Shown piece by piece: positions 35,866-45,477 of a stretch of 64,000 bases of DNA. Source of the stretch: Rickettsia tillamookensis. Its GTDB lineage: Bacteria > Pseudomonadota > Alphaproteobacteria > Rickettsiales > Rickettsiaceae. A program made the translations under genes and the position numbers. Positions within the stretch are counted from its first letter, which is position 1; each line of letters starts with the position of its first letter. Location: the NCBI RefSeq assembly GCF_016743795.2, contig NZ_CP060138.2, positions 620,001 through 684,000 on the forward strand, read 5' to 3'. The notes beneath the pieces are model-generated. The model was not told the origin of the DNA, made no database searches, and was given only the letters and a program-made list of their open reading frames with translations.

Positions 35866-36044
35866 CATCATTGCGTGGCTCGATTTTACTATTGTCACCC
35901 TGTGGCTTGTCCATGGGGTCTAGTTAAAAATACTAATAATATTAGTATTTTTTAGTTGTTCTCTGGATACCGTGGTCAAGCCACGGTATGACACCGAACG
36001 GGTTTTTCAAGCCATGCAACAACGCTTATGGTCGCTCGCAATGA
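35866..36044 (-). repeat. Nested RPE (right arm)
   Basis: Mirror of 24651-24829. CATTGCGTGGCTCG ... GTCACCCTGTGG ... CCACGGTATGACACC ... GCCATGCAACAACGC ... CGCTCGCAATGAC. It separates ilvE from dapA and is followed by a run of 13 A at 36054-36066. Confidence 0.85.
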
Positions 36045-36068
36045 CAAATTAATAAAAAAAAAAAAACA

Positions 36069-36953
36069 ATGAACAATATATTTAAAGGTTTAATTACCGC
36101 AGCTATAACACCTTTTAAAGATAATAAGTTAGACTTATATTCTTTAGAGAGAATTTTAAAACATCAAATAAAGCATGAAGTCGATGCAGTATTAATTGCA
36201 GGCTCAACTGGAGAAGGTAGTAGCTTGAGTTTTGAGGAATATAAATTATTACTACAAACTAGTGTGGAAATTGTGAATAAGAGTATTCCTATAATAAGTG
36301 GGTGTTCATCAAATAATACTGCTTATGCAAGAGAGCTTGCAGCAGAATCTACAAAAACGGGCATAGACGGTTTTATGGCTAGCCCGCCATCTTATATAAA
36401 ACCTACTCAAGAAGGAATTTATAAGCATTTTGAAGCGTTGCATGAAGCATGTGATCTACCTATTATGTTATATTCAGCTCCGACTAGAAGCGGAGTAGAT
36501 TTTGCTGATGAGACGATATTAAGACTTAGCAAGTTACCTCGTATTTTAGCATTAAAAGATTGTGGAGTAGATTTAGAACGTCCATTGCGGATTAGAGCAA
36601 TAGTTAAAAAGGATTTCAACATTTTAACCGGTAATGATGAAGTAGTCTTAGCTTTTAACGCTCAAGGCGGGGTAGGGTGGACTTCCGTAGCTTCTAATAT
36701 TGCTCCCGATATGTGTAAAGAGTTATTGGAGAAATGGAATAAGAACGATACTAAAGGAGCATTAGAAATCCATCAGAAATTACTGCCTTTATATAAAGCA
36801 TTATTTGTAGAATCTAATCCGATTCCGATAAAATATGCTGCACATTATTTAGGTTTATGTGAAAATGAAATTAGACTCCCATTAACTAAAGCAAGCGATA
36901 GTGCTAAAAAACAAATTGAAAACATTATAACATCACTATCCATAAAATTATGA
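36069..36953 (+). CDS. dapA: 4-hydroxy-tetrahydrodipicolinate synthase
   Basis: Class I aldolase-fold enzyme condensing pyruvate with aspartate semialdehyde, the first step of the diaminopimelate route. It has [10 protein letters not shown] at the start, [10 protein letters not shown], the Tyr in [10 protein letters not shown] (Tyr135) and the Schiff-base lysine in RILALKDCG (Lys163). The length of 294 is normal. The stop overlaps smpB by 4 bases. The bases just before its ATG are where the inverted duplication ends, so the extra copy took dapA's upstream region but not dapA. Confidence 0.95.
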   Translation: MNNIFKGLITAAITPFKDNKLDLYSLERILKHQIKHEVDAVLIAGSTGEGSSLSFEEYKLLLQTSVEIVNKSIPIISGCSSNNTAYARELAAESTKTGIDGFMASPPSYIKPTQEGIYKHFEALHEACDLPIMLYSAPTRSGVDFADETILRLSKLPRILALKDCGVDLERPLRIRAIVKKDFNILTGNDEVVLAFNAQGGVGWTSVASNIAPDMCKELLEKWNKNDTKGALEIHQKLLPLYKALFVESNPIPIKYAAHYLGLCENEIRLPLTKASDSAKKQIENIITSLSIKL

Positions 36954-37408
36954 CCGAGTATAAGAAAGTTATTGCACAAAATAAGAAAGCCCTTTTTAAT
37001 TATTTTATTGAAGAAAGATTAGAAGCAGGTATTGTATTAAAGGGTAGTGAAGTACAGTCTCTGCGTCAAGGCAAAGCTTCTATAGAAGAAAGCCATGCGG
37101 CAGATACCGGACATGAGGTATTTTTGTATAACTGCCATATTGCGGAATATGAGAAAGCGAATAGATTTAATCATTCTACTCGTAGACCTCGTAAATTATT
37201 GTTGCATACTAAAGAGATAAAGAAAATTATCGGTAGAATTAGAATAAAAGGCTATACGCTAGTAGCTCTTTCTATGTATTTTAATAAAAAAAATAAAGTA
37301 AAAATTGAGCTTGGTATCGCTAAAGGTAAGAAATTACATGATAAAAGAGAGTCAATTAAAGAAAAAGATTGGAAAAGAGATCAGAGCAGATTAATAAGAC
37401 AGAAGTAA
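36950..37408 (+). CDS. smpB: SsrA-binding protein SmpB
   Basis: OB-fold RNA-binding protein that with tmRNA rescues stalled ribosomes. Typical stretches are [33 protein letters not shown] (start), [29 protein letters not shown] and the basic disordered tail [20 protein letters not shown]. The length of 152 is normal. It is coupled to dapA by a 4-base overlap. Confidence 0.97.
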   Translation: MTEYKKVIAQNKKALFNYFIEERLEAGIVLKGSEVQSLRQGKASIEESHAADTGHEVFLYNCHIAEYEKANRFNHSTRRPRKLLLHTKEIKKIIGRIRIKGYTLVALSMYFNKKNKVKIELGIAKGKKLHDKRESIKEKDWKRDQSRLIRQK

Positions 37409-37410
37409 GC

Positions 37411-37600
37411 GTCATTGCGAGAAGTCGTTATTGCGTGAGTCGGTAAAACTCACTGTGTCACCCCGTGGCTTGACCACGGGGTCCAGAAAACCAATAAAAA
37501 ATACTAATAATTTTAGTATTTTTAACTGGATCCCGTAGTCAAGCCACGGGATGACAGAGGTAAAACTGATCCACGCAACAACGCCCGCTTGCAATGACGA
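37411..37600 (+). repeat. Nested RPE: type C inside a type A frame
   Basis: Outer ends GTCATTGCGAGAAGTCGTTA and CCGCTTGCAATGACG enclose a type C element (GTCACCCCGTGG to CCACGGGATGAC). The outer halves are still complementary, so C appears inserted in A. Confidence 0.85.
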
Positions 37601-37629
37601 TTTCAAATAAAAATTAAGTATAGGTATTT

Positions 37630-38430
37630 ATGCAGCATATTATAGGTAAAATATTGGTTATATTTGTAGTTGTTATAGGAGTTTTATTTGTTTTTAAAAC
37701 AATGAAAACCTATTCTACAAATCCAGTTTCCGTGGAAGTTAAACAAAGTGAGGATGCAAGGAAATGTGAAGAGGAAAGAGTCCAAGAAATAATCAAAGAT
37801 TATTTGCTTAAAACTCCGGAAATAATAATAGAATCAATAGAAGGCTTGCAAAAACGTAAAGTACAGGAAAATGAGAATAAAGTTAATAACTATATAAAAG
37901 ATAATAAGTTAGGTATTGAAGATAGCACAAGCTTTCCTGTTATAGGAAATAAAGACGGTAATGTAACAATAATTGCTTTTTATGATTACAATTGTTCTTA
38001 TTGTAAGAAAGGTGATGCTTCCATAAATGAATTATTGCAAAATGACCCACAAGTTAAAGTTATATTAAGACCGCTACCTATCCTTGGAGATGCTTCCGAA
38101 TATCTTGCAAGAATAGTTTTAGCCGTTTATAAGGTTAATCCAAGTAAATTTAAAGCTGTTCATGATGAACTAATAAAAATAAGAGATGTTTCTAAGGAAT
38201 CTATAAAAGAATTATTAACCGAGAATGGCTTAAATGCTACGGAAATTGAAGAAACTACCGATAGCAATGAGATTAAAGATTTAATTACTCAAAATATGAA
38301 AATAGCTAGAAGCCTTAGAATCCAAGGAGTACCTGCGTATATAATTGATTCAAAATTAATACCCGGGTTAATAGATTTCCCACAGTTACTAAATATAGTT
38401 AAAGAAATTAGGGATAATAAGAGTTCTTAA
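37630..38430 (+). CDS. DsbA-family thiol:disulfide oxidoreductase
   Basis: Thioredoxin-fold protein likely acting in the periplasm on disulfide bonds of secreted proteins. An N-terminal hydrophobic anchor (about residues 4-23) precedes a helical region resembling the dimerising N-terminus of ScsC/Com1 proteins, then the core with FYDYNCSYCKK (CxxC at Cys122/Cys125) and the cis-proline loop GVPAYII. The length is 266. It lies alone between two RPE clusters. Oxidase versus isomerase role cannot be decided. Confidence 0.87.
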   Translation: MQHIIGKILVIFVVVIGVLFVFKTMKTYSTNPVSVEVKQSEDARKCEEERVQEIIKDYLLKTPEIIIESIEGLQKRKVQENENKVNNYIKDNKLGIEDSTSFPVIGNKDGNVTIIAFYDYNCSYCKKGDASINELLQNDPQVKVILRPLPILGDASEYLARIVLAVYKVNPSKFKAVHDELIKIRDVSKESIKELLTENGLNATEIEETTDSNEIKDLITQNMKIARSLRIQGVPAYIIDSKLIPGLIDFPQLLNIVKEIRDNKSS

Positions 38431-38444
38431 GAAACTTGGAGGGG

Positions 38445-38659
38445 CTTGGTGTTATTGCATGGCTCAAAAAACTCGCTCGGTGTCATACCGTGGCTTGTCC
38501 ACGGTATCCAGAAAACAACTAAAAATACTAATTTATTAGTATTTTTAACTGGATCCCGTGAATAAATCACGGGATGACAACAAAAAAACTGAGCCATGCA
38601 ACAAAGCTGGACAAGCCATGGTATGACACCGAACGCATTTTTCGATCCACGCAATAATA
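38445..38659 (+). repeat. Nested RPE cluster (type C)
   Basis: TTATTGCATGGCTC outer end, type C core GTCATACCGTGG ... AATAAATCACGGGATGAC, then GAGCCATGCAACAA, ACAAGCCATGGTATGACACC and GATCCACGCAATAATA. Confidence 0.85.
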
Positions 38660-39632
38660 TCACGTGGAAAGGGCATCATCCCCTAAAGTAGTTACATCAA
38701 TAAAATGTTCCGGGTTTTGATCTATAAATGATGTTAAATAATGAAAATTATTTTCTTCTTCTAAAGTTCGATCATAACATTTATTAGCATTAAAATATTT
38801 ATTAGCCTTAAATTCTTTAGCAGCTTCTACAAAATTATGTAAATTATAAATTGTTATAGTATCAATATTAGATTGATACTCTCTGATATTGGGTTAGCAA
38901 ATTCATAATTCTTTTCACAATGGGTAAATTTTATTTTCGAACCTAATTCTAACTTTAATTTCTTGATAGGTAAATCAACATTCGTTTGTTCAAAGCTAGT
39001 ATTTTTTGAAATACTGATACAAACTTTTTTACCGGTAGTGTTAAAGTTATTAAATATTGTATTTGCACTAATAGAAATTTTTTCTAGAGATGAATTATGA
39101 TCATTCAATGTTAAAGTCGTAGGTCTGTATAGGTCTCCTTCTTGGACGTTAAGCTCAGTAACACGATCTTCAATATTGTATATAGAAATATTTGGTGATA
39201 TATTAATATAAGTAGAACCATGATTACTTTCAAATTTAATAAAATATCCTAACTCTTTAATAATAATTCCGGTGTTATTTGTTTCGACATTAACACCATT
39301 ATTATAGTGAACGACAGTAGTATGATTTAAACTATACTCATTATTATAATAAATACTTCTAAAATCATTCGTATCATCCGGAAAGATATCAGCATCTTTA
39401 GTTTCAATTTTAGTACCTTGAATAATAATACCGGCATTATTAGTTTCAATTTCTTTAAGCCCATTATTATAAGTATTATAAAAAATTTTAGTATTGCCAA
39501 GATCCCAAGGCTTACAGGAAATTTTAGAATCTATATGAGAATTATAGGCATAATTGAAAATATTATACGTATCGTCATTAAGATTTATAATGCTAAACTA
39601 TTACCATGATTATTTATTGTTAATATACTCAT
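38660..39632 (-). pseudogene. Degraded Asn-rich repeat protein gene (two frameshifts)
   Basis: From ATG 39632 (MSILTINNHGNS) the frame closes at once, but a neighbouring frame is open from SIINLNDDTYNIFN for about 230 codons to ISESINLILIL (stop at 38854). A third frame then continues NIREYQSNIDTITIYNLHNF to a TGA at 38660. Joined they make a protein of about 320 residues, rich in Asn/Ile with short beta-type repeats (YNNGLKEIETNNAGIII, YNNGVNVETNNTGIII). No signal or known domain is recognised. It is probably an extracellular-type or adhesin-like repeat gene in decay; the family is unknown. Confidence 0.7.
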
Positions 39633-39816
39633 TTTTTAATCTCTTATTAATTAGTTGGTGGCAATCACATTACATATAATAAAATTAATTATCAATCAAA
39701 AATTTAATTTTTTATTATTATTTATACTATATTAAGTTCTATGAAGATTTCTAGTTGATGTGCTAGTTTGTAGGAGGGGGGTTCAGAGTGGTATTGTCTG
39801 CGTGGATCGGTTTTTC

Positions 39817-39909
39817 CGTCATTGCGAGAAGAATTACGTAGTAATCAAGGCGAAGCAATCTCAGGATATTTGACGAGATTGCCACGTCGCTTCGCTCCTC
39901 GCAATGACG
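39817..39909 (+). repeat. RPE type A, intergenic
   Basis: Ends CGTCATTGCGAGAAG and CTCCTCGCAATGACG, with flanks GGATCGGTTTTT and TTAAAACCGGTCC. The remainder of the 39633-39940 gap is AT-rich with nothing recognised. Confidence 0.88.
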
Positions 39910-39940
39910 TTAAAACCGGTCCGGCGATTTATATAATTAT

Positions 39941-40819
39941 TTAGCCTTTATTCAGTAAATCTAACATTGTTTTACCGATATCGGCAGGGGATCTAGTGAT
40001 AGTCACGCCGGCATTTTGTAGAGCTTCAAGCTTATCTTCGGCACTTCCTTTTCCTCCGGCAATAATAGCTCCGGCATGTCCCATTCTTTTACCGGGAGGT
40101 GCTGTAATACCTGCAATAAAGCTAACAATAGGCTTCTTGATTTTTGATTGCTTGATAAACTCGGCTGCATCTTCTTCTGCATTACCGCCGATTTCACCAA
40201 TCATAATAATTGCTTTTGTTTCATCATCTTTCAAAAACATATCAATACAATCAACAAAATTAGTGCCGTTAACAGGATCGCCGCCTATACCGACACATGT
40301 AGATTGTCCAAGTCCTACTGCTGTTGTCTGTGCTACTGCTTCATAAGTTAGAGTACCTGACCTTGAAACAATACCTATCGTTCCTCTTTTATGAATATGC
40401 CCAGGCATAATACCGATTTTACATTCACCAGGTGTGATAACTCCAGGGCAGTTAGGACCGATTAATCTAGTTTTAGAACCGACTAAAGCACGTTTTACTT
40501 TCACCATATCAAGTACCGGAATTCCTTCCGTTATACATACTACTACTTCAATTTCAGCATCGATTGCTTCTAATATTGAATCAGCGGCAAAACCTGGTGG
40601 AACATATATAACGCTTGCATTTGCACCGGTTTTTGCTTTTGCTTCATGTACGGTATTATATACAGGTAAATCAAGGTGAGTATGACCGCCTTTGCCAGGT
40701 GTAACACCACCAACCATGTTAGTGCCGTAAGCTATCGCTTGTTCAGAGTGAAAAGTTCCTTGTGAACCAGTAAAGCCCTGACAGATAACTTTTGTTTTTT
40801 TATTTATTAATATTGCCAT
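39941..40819 (-). CDS. sucD: Succinate--CoA ligase alpha subunit
   Basis: TCA-cycle enzyme converting succinyl-CoA to succinate with NDP phosphorylation. The CoA-binding Rossmann domain is at the start ([24 protein letters not shown]), then [30 protein letters not shown] and the phosphohistidine loop [12 protein letters not shown]. The length of 292 is normal. It follows sucC on the minus strand, separated by an RPE. Confidence 0.97.
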   Translation of the reverse strand: MAILINKKTKVICQGFTGSQGTFHSEQAIAYGTNMVGGVTPGKGGHTHLDLPVYNTVHEAKAKTGANASVIYVPPGFAADSILEAIDAEIEVVVCITEGIPVLDMVKVKRALVGSKTRLIGPNCPGVITPGECKIGIMPGHIHKRGTIGIVSRSGTLTYEAVAQTTAVGLGQSTCVGIGGDPVNGTNFVDCIDMFLKDDETKAIIMIGEIGGNAEEDAAEFIKQSKIKKPIVSFIAGITAPPGKRMGHAGAIIAGGKGSAEDKLEALQNAGVTITRSPADIGKTMLDLLNKG

Positions 40820-40866
40820 GTTAAATAATTTGTTTTATATGTATTATGTTTTTATTTTGTATAATT

Positions 40867-40974
40867 GTCATTGCGAGAAGAATTACATAGTAATTCGACG
40901 AAGCAAGCCAGTAAAATGCGTAGCATTTTTATTATTTTTTTAGATTGCCACGTCGCTTCGCTCCTCGCAATGAC
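40867..40974 (+). repeat. RPE type A between sucC and sucD
   Basis: Ends GTCATTGCGAGAAG and CTCCTCGCAATGACG lie in the sucC-sucD intergenic region, which is usually very short in other bacteria. Confidence 0.88.
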
Positions 40975-41022
40975 GGCTCGGGTATCCATGCAACATTGTC
41001 TGCTTGCAATGACGAGAAATAT

Positions 41023-42183
41023 CTACCTTATCGCTTCAACTATTTTATTTGCAGCATCTGCTAAATCATGGGCCGGTATTATTTCTAAACCGGAATTTGA
41101 TAAAATTTCTTTCCCTTTTTCAACGTTTGTACCGGCCAAACGAACCACTAACGGTACTTTTATACCTATGTCTTTTGCTGCTGCAATAATCCCTTCCGCT
41201 ATAATATCACAACGCATAATACCACCGAAAATATTAACTAAGATCCCTTGCACTTCTTTATCGGATAAAATTATTTTTAACGCTTCTTTTACACGCTCAC
41301 GATCAGCTCCGCCGCCGACATCCAAGAAATTAGCGGGCGAAGCACCGTAAAGTTTAATAATATCCATAGTAGCCATAGCAAGACCGGCTCCGTTAACCAT
41401 ACAGCCGATATTACCGTCCATTTTTACATAGCTAAGCCCTGCGCTTGCTGCTCTAGTTTCTAGAGGATCTTCTTCATCATGGTCACGCATTGCTGTGATA
41501 TTAGGATGCTTGAATAGGGCATTCTCATCAAAAGTAATTTTAGCATCTAAAGCTAATAAGTTCCCGTCACTATTTACAATTAACGGGTTGATTTCAATTT
41601 GTGCTGCATCGGTTTCAATAAAAGCATTATAGACTGATTTTACTATTTCTTTCATCTGTTTTGCTTGGTTATCCTTAAAGCCTAACTCATAAGCTATGCC
41701 TCGCATATGAAAATCTTGTAAACCAGTTGCAGGATCAACAGAAAATTTAACAATTTTTTCCGGAGTTTTTTCTGCTACTTCTTCAATATCAACTCCTCCT
41801 TCAGTAGAAGCTATGAAAGTAATACGACTCGCTGATCTATCAAACACGATACTGAAATAATATTCTTTTAAAATATCACAACCTGATTCGATATAAAGAC
41901 GGTTTACTTTCTGCCCGTGCGGTCCTGTTTGATGTGTTACTAAATTAATCCCAAACATGTCATGAGCAACTTTCTTAGCTTCTTCTTTACTCTTAACAAC
42001 TTTAACACCGCCTGCTTTACCTCTACCGCCGGCATGTATTTGTGCCTTAACCACGTATACTTCCGTATTTAACTTATCTATGGTTTCATTAATCTTTTCG
42101 GTTTTTGTAACAACTAGTCCGGTGGAAGTAGGTACACCGTATTTTCTTAAAATCTCTTTTGCTTGATATTCATGAATATTCAT
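41023..42183 (-). CDS. sucC: Succinate--CoA ligase [ADP-forming] beta subunit
   Basis: Nucleotide-binding ATP-grasp subunit of succinyl-CoA synthetase. The family start [43 protein letters not shown], and the C-terminal [14 protein letters not shown] and [16 protein letters not shown] are all seen. The length of 386 is normal. It is upstream of sucD in the same transcription direction. Confidence 0.97.
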   Translation of the reverse strand: MNIHEYQAKEILRKYGVPTSTGLVVTKTEKINETIDKLNTEVYVVKAQIHAGGRGKAGGVKVVKSKEEAKKVAHDMFGINLVTHQTGPHGQKVNRLYIESGCDILKEYYFSIVFDRSASRITFIASTEGGVDIEEVAEKTPEKIVKFSVDPATGLQDFHMRGIAYELGFKDNQAKQMKEIVKSVYNAFIETDAAQIEINPLIVNSDGNLLALDAKITFDENALFKHPNITAMRDHDEEDPLETRAASAGLSYVKMDGNIGCMVNGAGLAMATMDIIKLYGASPANFLDVGGGADRERVKEALKIILSDKEVQGILVNIFGGIMRCDIIAEGIIAAAKDIGIKVPLVVRLAGTNVEKGKEILSNSGLEIIPAHDLADAANKIVEAIR

Positions 42184-42264
42184 TTTAAATAATTTATTTA
42201 AATAATAAAAGCACAGTATAATAACTAATCTTTAAGCTGTAAAGAAGAGAGTTTTTTGTTGGCT

Positions 42265-42466
42265 TGTCATCCCATGGCTTGTCCGGTCTTGTTGCATGGC
42301 TCGATTTTCCTCTTGTCATCCCGTGATTTATTCACGGGATCCAGTTAAAAATATCAATAACATTGATATTTTTAGTTGTTTTTCTGGATACCGTGGTCAA
42401 GCCACGGTATGACATCGAGGGCATTTTTTGAGCCATGCAACAACGCCGGACAAGCCACGGGATGAC
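42265..42466 (+). repeat. Triple-nested RPE (C within linker within C)
   Basis: Outermost CTTGTCATCCCATGGCTTGT pairs with ACAAGCCACGGGATGACATC; inside, TTGTTGCATGGCTCGA pairs with TTGAGCCATGCAACAACG; innermost is a complete type C element (GTCATCCCGTGA to CCACGGTATGACATC) with an ATATCAATA/TATTGATAT stem. It fills the gap between sucC and the broken cytochrome gene. Confidence 0.88.
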
Positions 42467-42472
42467 ATCATT

Positions 42473-43012
42473 TTACTCATTCCACATTCTCTTAAGTACG
42501 TTATCTTTCCTAATAAAGTGGTGATATAATGCAGCTAGTATATGCAAAATAATTAAAGCAGTAAATAACAAAGCAGCTTTTTTATGGATTTTCTTAAAGA
42601 TTTTAGCAAATTGTAAATCTTGAGCAAAAGAATTTATAGTAAACAAACCATAAAAATCAATATGATGATTTGATTAAATAGTCATTAAGAAGCCGCTTAT
42701 CGGCATTAATAACATTAAAAGATATAGCAAATTTATATTAACCATAGCGGCTTTTTTCTGCCAATTCGGTAAATCAGAGGGTAGTAAAACATTAGCATTA
42801 TAGAACTTCCATAAAAGCCTTATTATTACTAAAGATAAGACAACTATACCGGTTGCTTCATGTATCCCGTATAATTGCCATTTTAAAGGAGGCTCTACGA
42901 AATTATCCATTGAGAAACCGACAACGAGCATTACTATAACTATAATACTCATGATCCAGTGGAAAAATTTTGTAATTAAGCCGTAAGAATTTTCAGTATT
43001 TGTAAGTAGCAT
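42473..43012 (-). pseudogene. Cytochrome b561 gene with a premature stop
   Basis: Di-haem cytochrome b561 family membrane protein, a probable quinone-linked electron carrier or superoxide:ubiquinone reductase (CybB-like). From ATG 43012 (MLLTNTENSYGLITKFFHWIMS) the frame runs to SGFLMTI, then meets an in-frame TAA at 42674-42676. It continues in the same frame as SNHHIDFYGLFTINS ... HKKAALLFTALIILHILAAL to a natural stop at 42473. The whole would be 179 residues, the normal family size, with four TM helices and haem-ligand histidines in FHW, GIHEATG and near HKKAA/LILHIL. Only one base change separates it from an intact gene. Confidence 0.8.
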
Positions 43013-43036
43013 GATACCCCCAAAATTGGTTGCATT

Positions 43037-43128
43037 GTCATACCGTGGCTTGTCCACGGTATCTAGAAAACAACTTGCGAACATGTTAATATTTTTACTG
43101 GATCCCGTGGTCAAGCCACGGGATGACA
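43037..43128 (+). repeat. RPE type C, intergenic
   Basis: Ends GTCATACCGTGGCTTGTCCA and TGGTCAAGCCACGGGATGAC, upstream of the cytochrome gene. Confidence 0.88.
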
Positions 43129-43154
43129 CCGAGTCGCAGTATAATAGTTTGTTC

Positions 43155-45191
43155 TTAATTCCCAACTGCCGTATCTATAATCTTTTCTGCCTCTGTACCG
43201 CTAATTTTTTCTTTATCATTCAGAATGAGATTAGCATTCTTTAAGTCATCCCCTATATGCTCCGCTCTTCCTTTTAAAATCTTAGCTAAAAATTGTTCGG
43301 CAAGAGCGTAATATGAGATTCTATTACCTGGTTTTGCAAATCCATGTCCTTCATCTTTGTAAAGTGCATAAACTACCGGTATATGCTTTGCTTTCATGCT
43401 ATTTACAATCTGTTCTGATTCTGCCTGTACGACTCTCACATCGTGAGCACCTTGTGCTATAAATAAAGGCTTTTTGATATTATCAACAAAATTAATCGGT
43501 GATCTTTGTCTTAAAAACTCTTTTTCTTCTTCAGTATCCCAAGGTCCTATACGTGTTTTATATATACTTAATAATGGTGTCATATAAGGAGCTTTAGATT
43601 GCACATGAGTTAATAAATTAGACATACCGACAACGTCAACACCACAAGCAAATATGTCAGGGGTCATGGTAAGACCGACAAGTGTAGCATAACCGCCATA
43701 ACTTCCGCCCATAATACAAACTTTGTCAGAATCAACTATATTATTCTTAATAGCCCAGTTAACACCGTCAATTAAATCGGTGTGCATTTTACCAGCATAT
43801 TCTAAATTACCGGCGTTTAAGAAATCTTTCCCAAAACCGGTAGAACCACGGTAATTTATACTTAAAACTGCGTAACCACGATTTGCAAGCCATTGATGCT
43901 CAGGATTGTATCCCCAGCTATCACGAACCCATGGTCCGCCATGAACATTAATTATTAGCGGTACTTTTTTATCAGGAATATTATTTTCATCAAGTTTTAC
44001 ATCATTTGGAAAAGTGATATAGCTAACTAAATCAAGCCCGTCACGTGACTTGATAATTACCGGTATCATCTTAGCAAGATTATATTGCTCAAGTTCTTTG
44101 CGATTAGTAAATAAAAACTCAGCTTTTTTATTTACCCTATCATATTTATAATACTTCACCGGTGCATTATCAGCCATATAAGCAACAATCCAAGTTTTAT
44201 CGTCTAACGTTCTGCTATTAATAATTAAATCACCGCGATCGAGAGATTGCAAATATTTAATATCATCTTCAATATCTTTATCTAATATCTTGTATGAGAC
44301 TCTATCATAGTCTATGGATACTGCTTGCGGAGTTTGCTTTGTGGGATGAACTGTAAATAAGCCAATATCGGCTTTTGAATCTTTAGCTAATATTTCTTCG
44401 CTGCCTGTAGCAAGTGTTATCGCCTTAAGGGCTGAAGTATTGCGGTTACGCCCCTCAAGCATATAAAGAATTTCGCCGCTAGCATCAAAACCGATTATAG
44501 AAGTATTGAAAGAATCTTCCATTGAGATTTTAGTATATAATTTAGGTTCTCCGTCTTTTAATTCATAATATTCAACGACTCCGTCTTTATCTAATAAACT
44601 ACCGAATCTTAAATTTAAATTTTCATCGACTACGTAATCAGTAAATCTATCATTTTTATAAATCAGTTCTTTTTCTAAAGTATCTAGATTTAATTTGTAA
44701 ATATCAAAATATTCAGGATTACGCTCATTTAAATATATTAATATCTCATTTGATTTCTTATGACTTGCTCCTGCTATTCCAGCTTTAACTCCTTTTTCGG
44801 GCGTAAGTAATTTTGTCTCTTTTGTCTCTATGTTATAGCTATAAATTCGGTCATTTTCATCACCGTTAAAATCTTGGGTATATAAAATATTTTTATTATT
44901 ATAAGCTTTAGCATAAGACCAAATACCACGTCCTTTGTCATGGGTTATGGCTTCTGCTTTACTAATATCATCTGAGGGGGCTAGCCAGATATTTAATACA
45001 CCGTCTTTCGGTGCAATATATAGAATATATTTGCCGTCGTGGGTTAGAGAAACCCTTGCTTTATCAGGGTTACCGAATAAAACTTTTCTTGGGATTATTT
45101 GATTGTTATCTGTTATCGTTTGTTTTTGAAACATAAAAATACCGACACTTATTATTAATATAGTGCCTATAATATAGAAAATTTTACTCAT
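43155..45191 (-). CDS. S9 family prolyl oligopeptidase-type serine peptidase
   Basis: Two-domain peptidase: an N-terminal beta-propeller (about residues 30-400, with motifs such as VSLTHDGKYILYIAPKDG) and a C-terminal alpha/beta hydrolase. The catalytic Ser is in GGSYGGYATL, the Asp region in IAQGAHDVRV and the His in DEGHGFAKPGN. An N-terminal hydrophobic segment (MSKIFYIIGTILIISVGIFM) suggests a membrane anchor. I start at ATG 45191 (678 residues); a longer frame to 45491 runs through two RPEs and is not family sequence. It probably degrades short peptides in the periplasm. Confidence 0.9.
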   Translation of the reverse strand: MSKIFYIIGTILIISVGIFMFQKQTITDNNQIIPRKVLFGNPDKARVSLTHDGKYILYIAPKDGVLNIWLAPSDDISKAEAITHDKGRGIWSYAKAYNNKNILYTQDFNGDENDRIYSYNIETKETKLLTPEKGVKAGIAGASHKKSNEILIYLNERNPEYFDIYKLNLDTLEKELIYKNDRFTDYVVDENLNLRFGSLLDKDGVVEYYELKDGEPKLYTKISMEDSFNTSIIGFDASGEILYMLEGRNRNTSALKAITLATGSEEILAKDSKADIGLFTVHPTKQTPQAVSIDYDRVSYKILDKDIEDDIKYLQSLDRGDLIINSRTLDDKTWIVAYMADNAPVKYYKYDRVNKKAEFLFTNRKELEQYNLAKMIPVIIKSRDGLDLVSYITFPNDVKLDENNIPDKKVPLIINVHGGPWVRDSWGYNPEHQWLANRGYAVLSINYRGSTGFGKDFLNAGNLEYAGKMHTDLIDGVNWAIKNNIVDSDKVCIMGGSYGGYATLVGLTMTPDIFACGVDVVGMSNLLTHVQSKAPYMTPLLSIYKTRIGPWDTEEEKEFLRQRSPINFVDNIKKPLFIAQGAHDVRVVQAESEQIVNSMKAKHIPVVYALYKDEGHGFAKPGNRISYYALAEQFLAKILKGRAEHIGDDLKNANLILNDKEKISGTEAEKIIDTAVGN

Positions 45192-45244
45192 TACTAATAG
45201 TTTGTTATGCGATTTATAAGTCGTTATCGCGTGGACACTCGAAT

Positions 45245-45475
45245 CGTCATTGCGAGGAAAAATTGAAAATTTTGACGAAGCAATCTTGTCGAATATCCTG
45301 AGATTGCAGCAAAGCTTCGCTCCTCGCAAGGCATTGTTGCGTGGATACCAAATCGTCATTGCGAGCGACCATAGGGAGCGTGGCAATCCAGCAAAAATAA
45401 TAAAAAAATTCTGATTTACAGAATTTTTTACTGGATTGCTTCGTCGAATTACTATGTAATTCTTCTCGCAATGAC
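45245..45475 (+). repeat. Two adjacent RPE type A copies, first one truncated
   Basis: The copy 45245-45330 has CGTCATTGCGAGGAAAA but its right end stops at CTCCTCGCAAGG without ATGACG. The second copy at 45354-45475 is complete (CGTCATTGCGAGCGACC to CTTCTCGCAATGACG). Both are open in the minus frame upstream of the S9 peptidase. Confidence 0.85.
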
Positions 45476-45477
45476 GT

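Larger units (their letters stand above)
30506..36070 (-). repeat. Right arm of 5.5-kb inverted duplication
   Basis: Mirror of 24624-30189 about position 30347.5. This arm continues into dapA-smpB on one side and into an intact RPE plus rnd fragment on the other, so it looks like the ancestral arrangement. Confidence 0.95.

Noticed and set aside
40865..41350. 161-codon plus-strand frame
   Set aside because: RPE sequence followed by antisense sucC.
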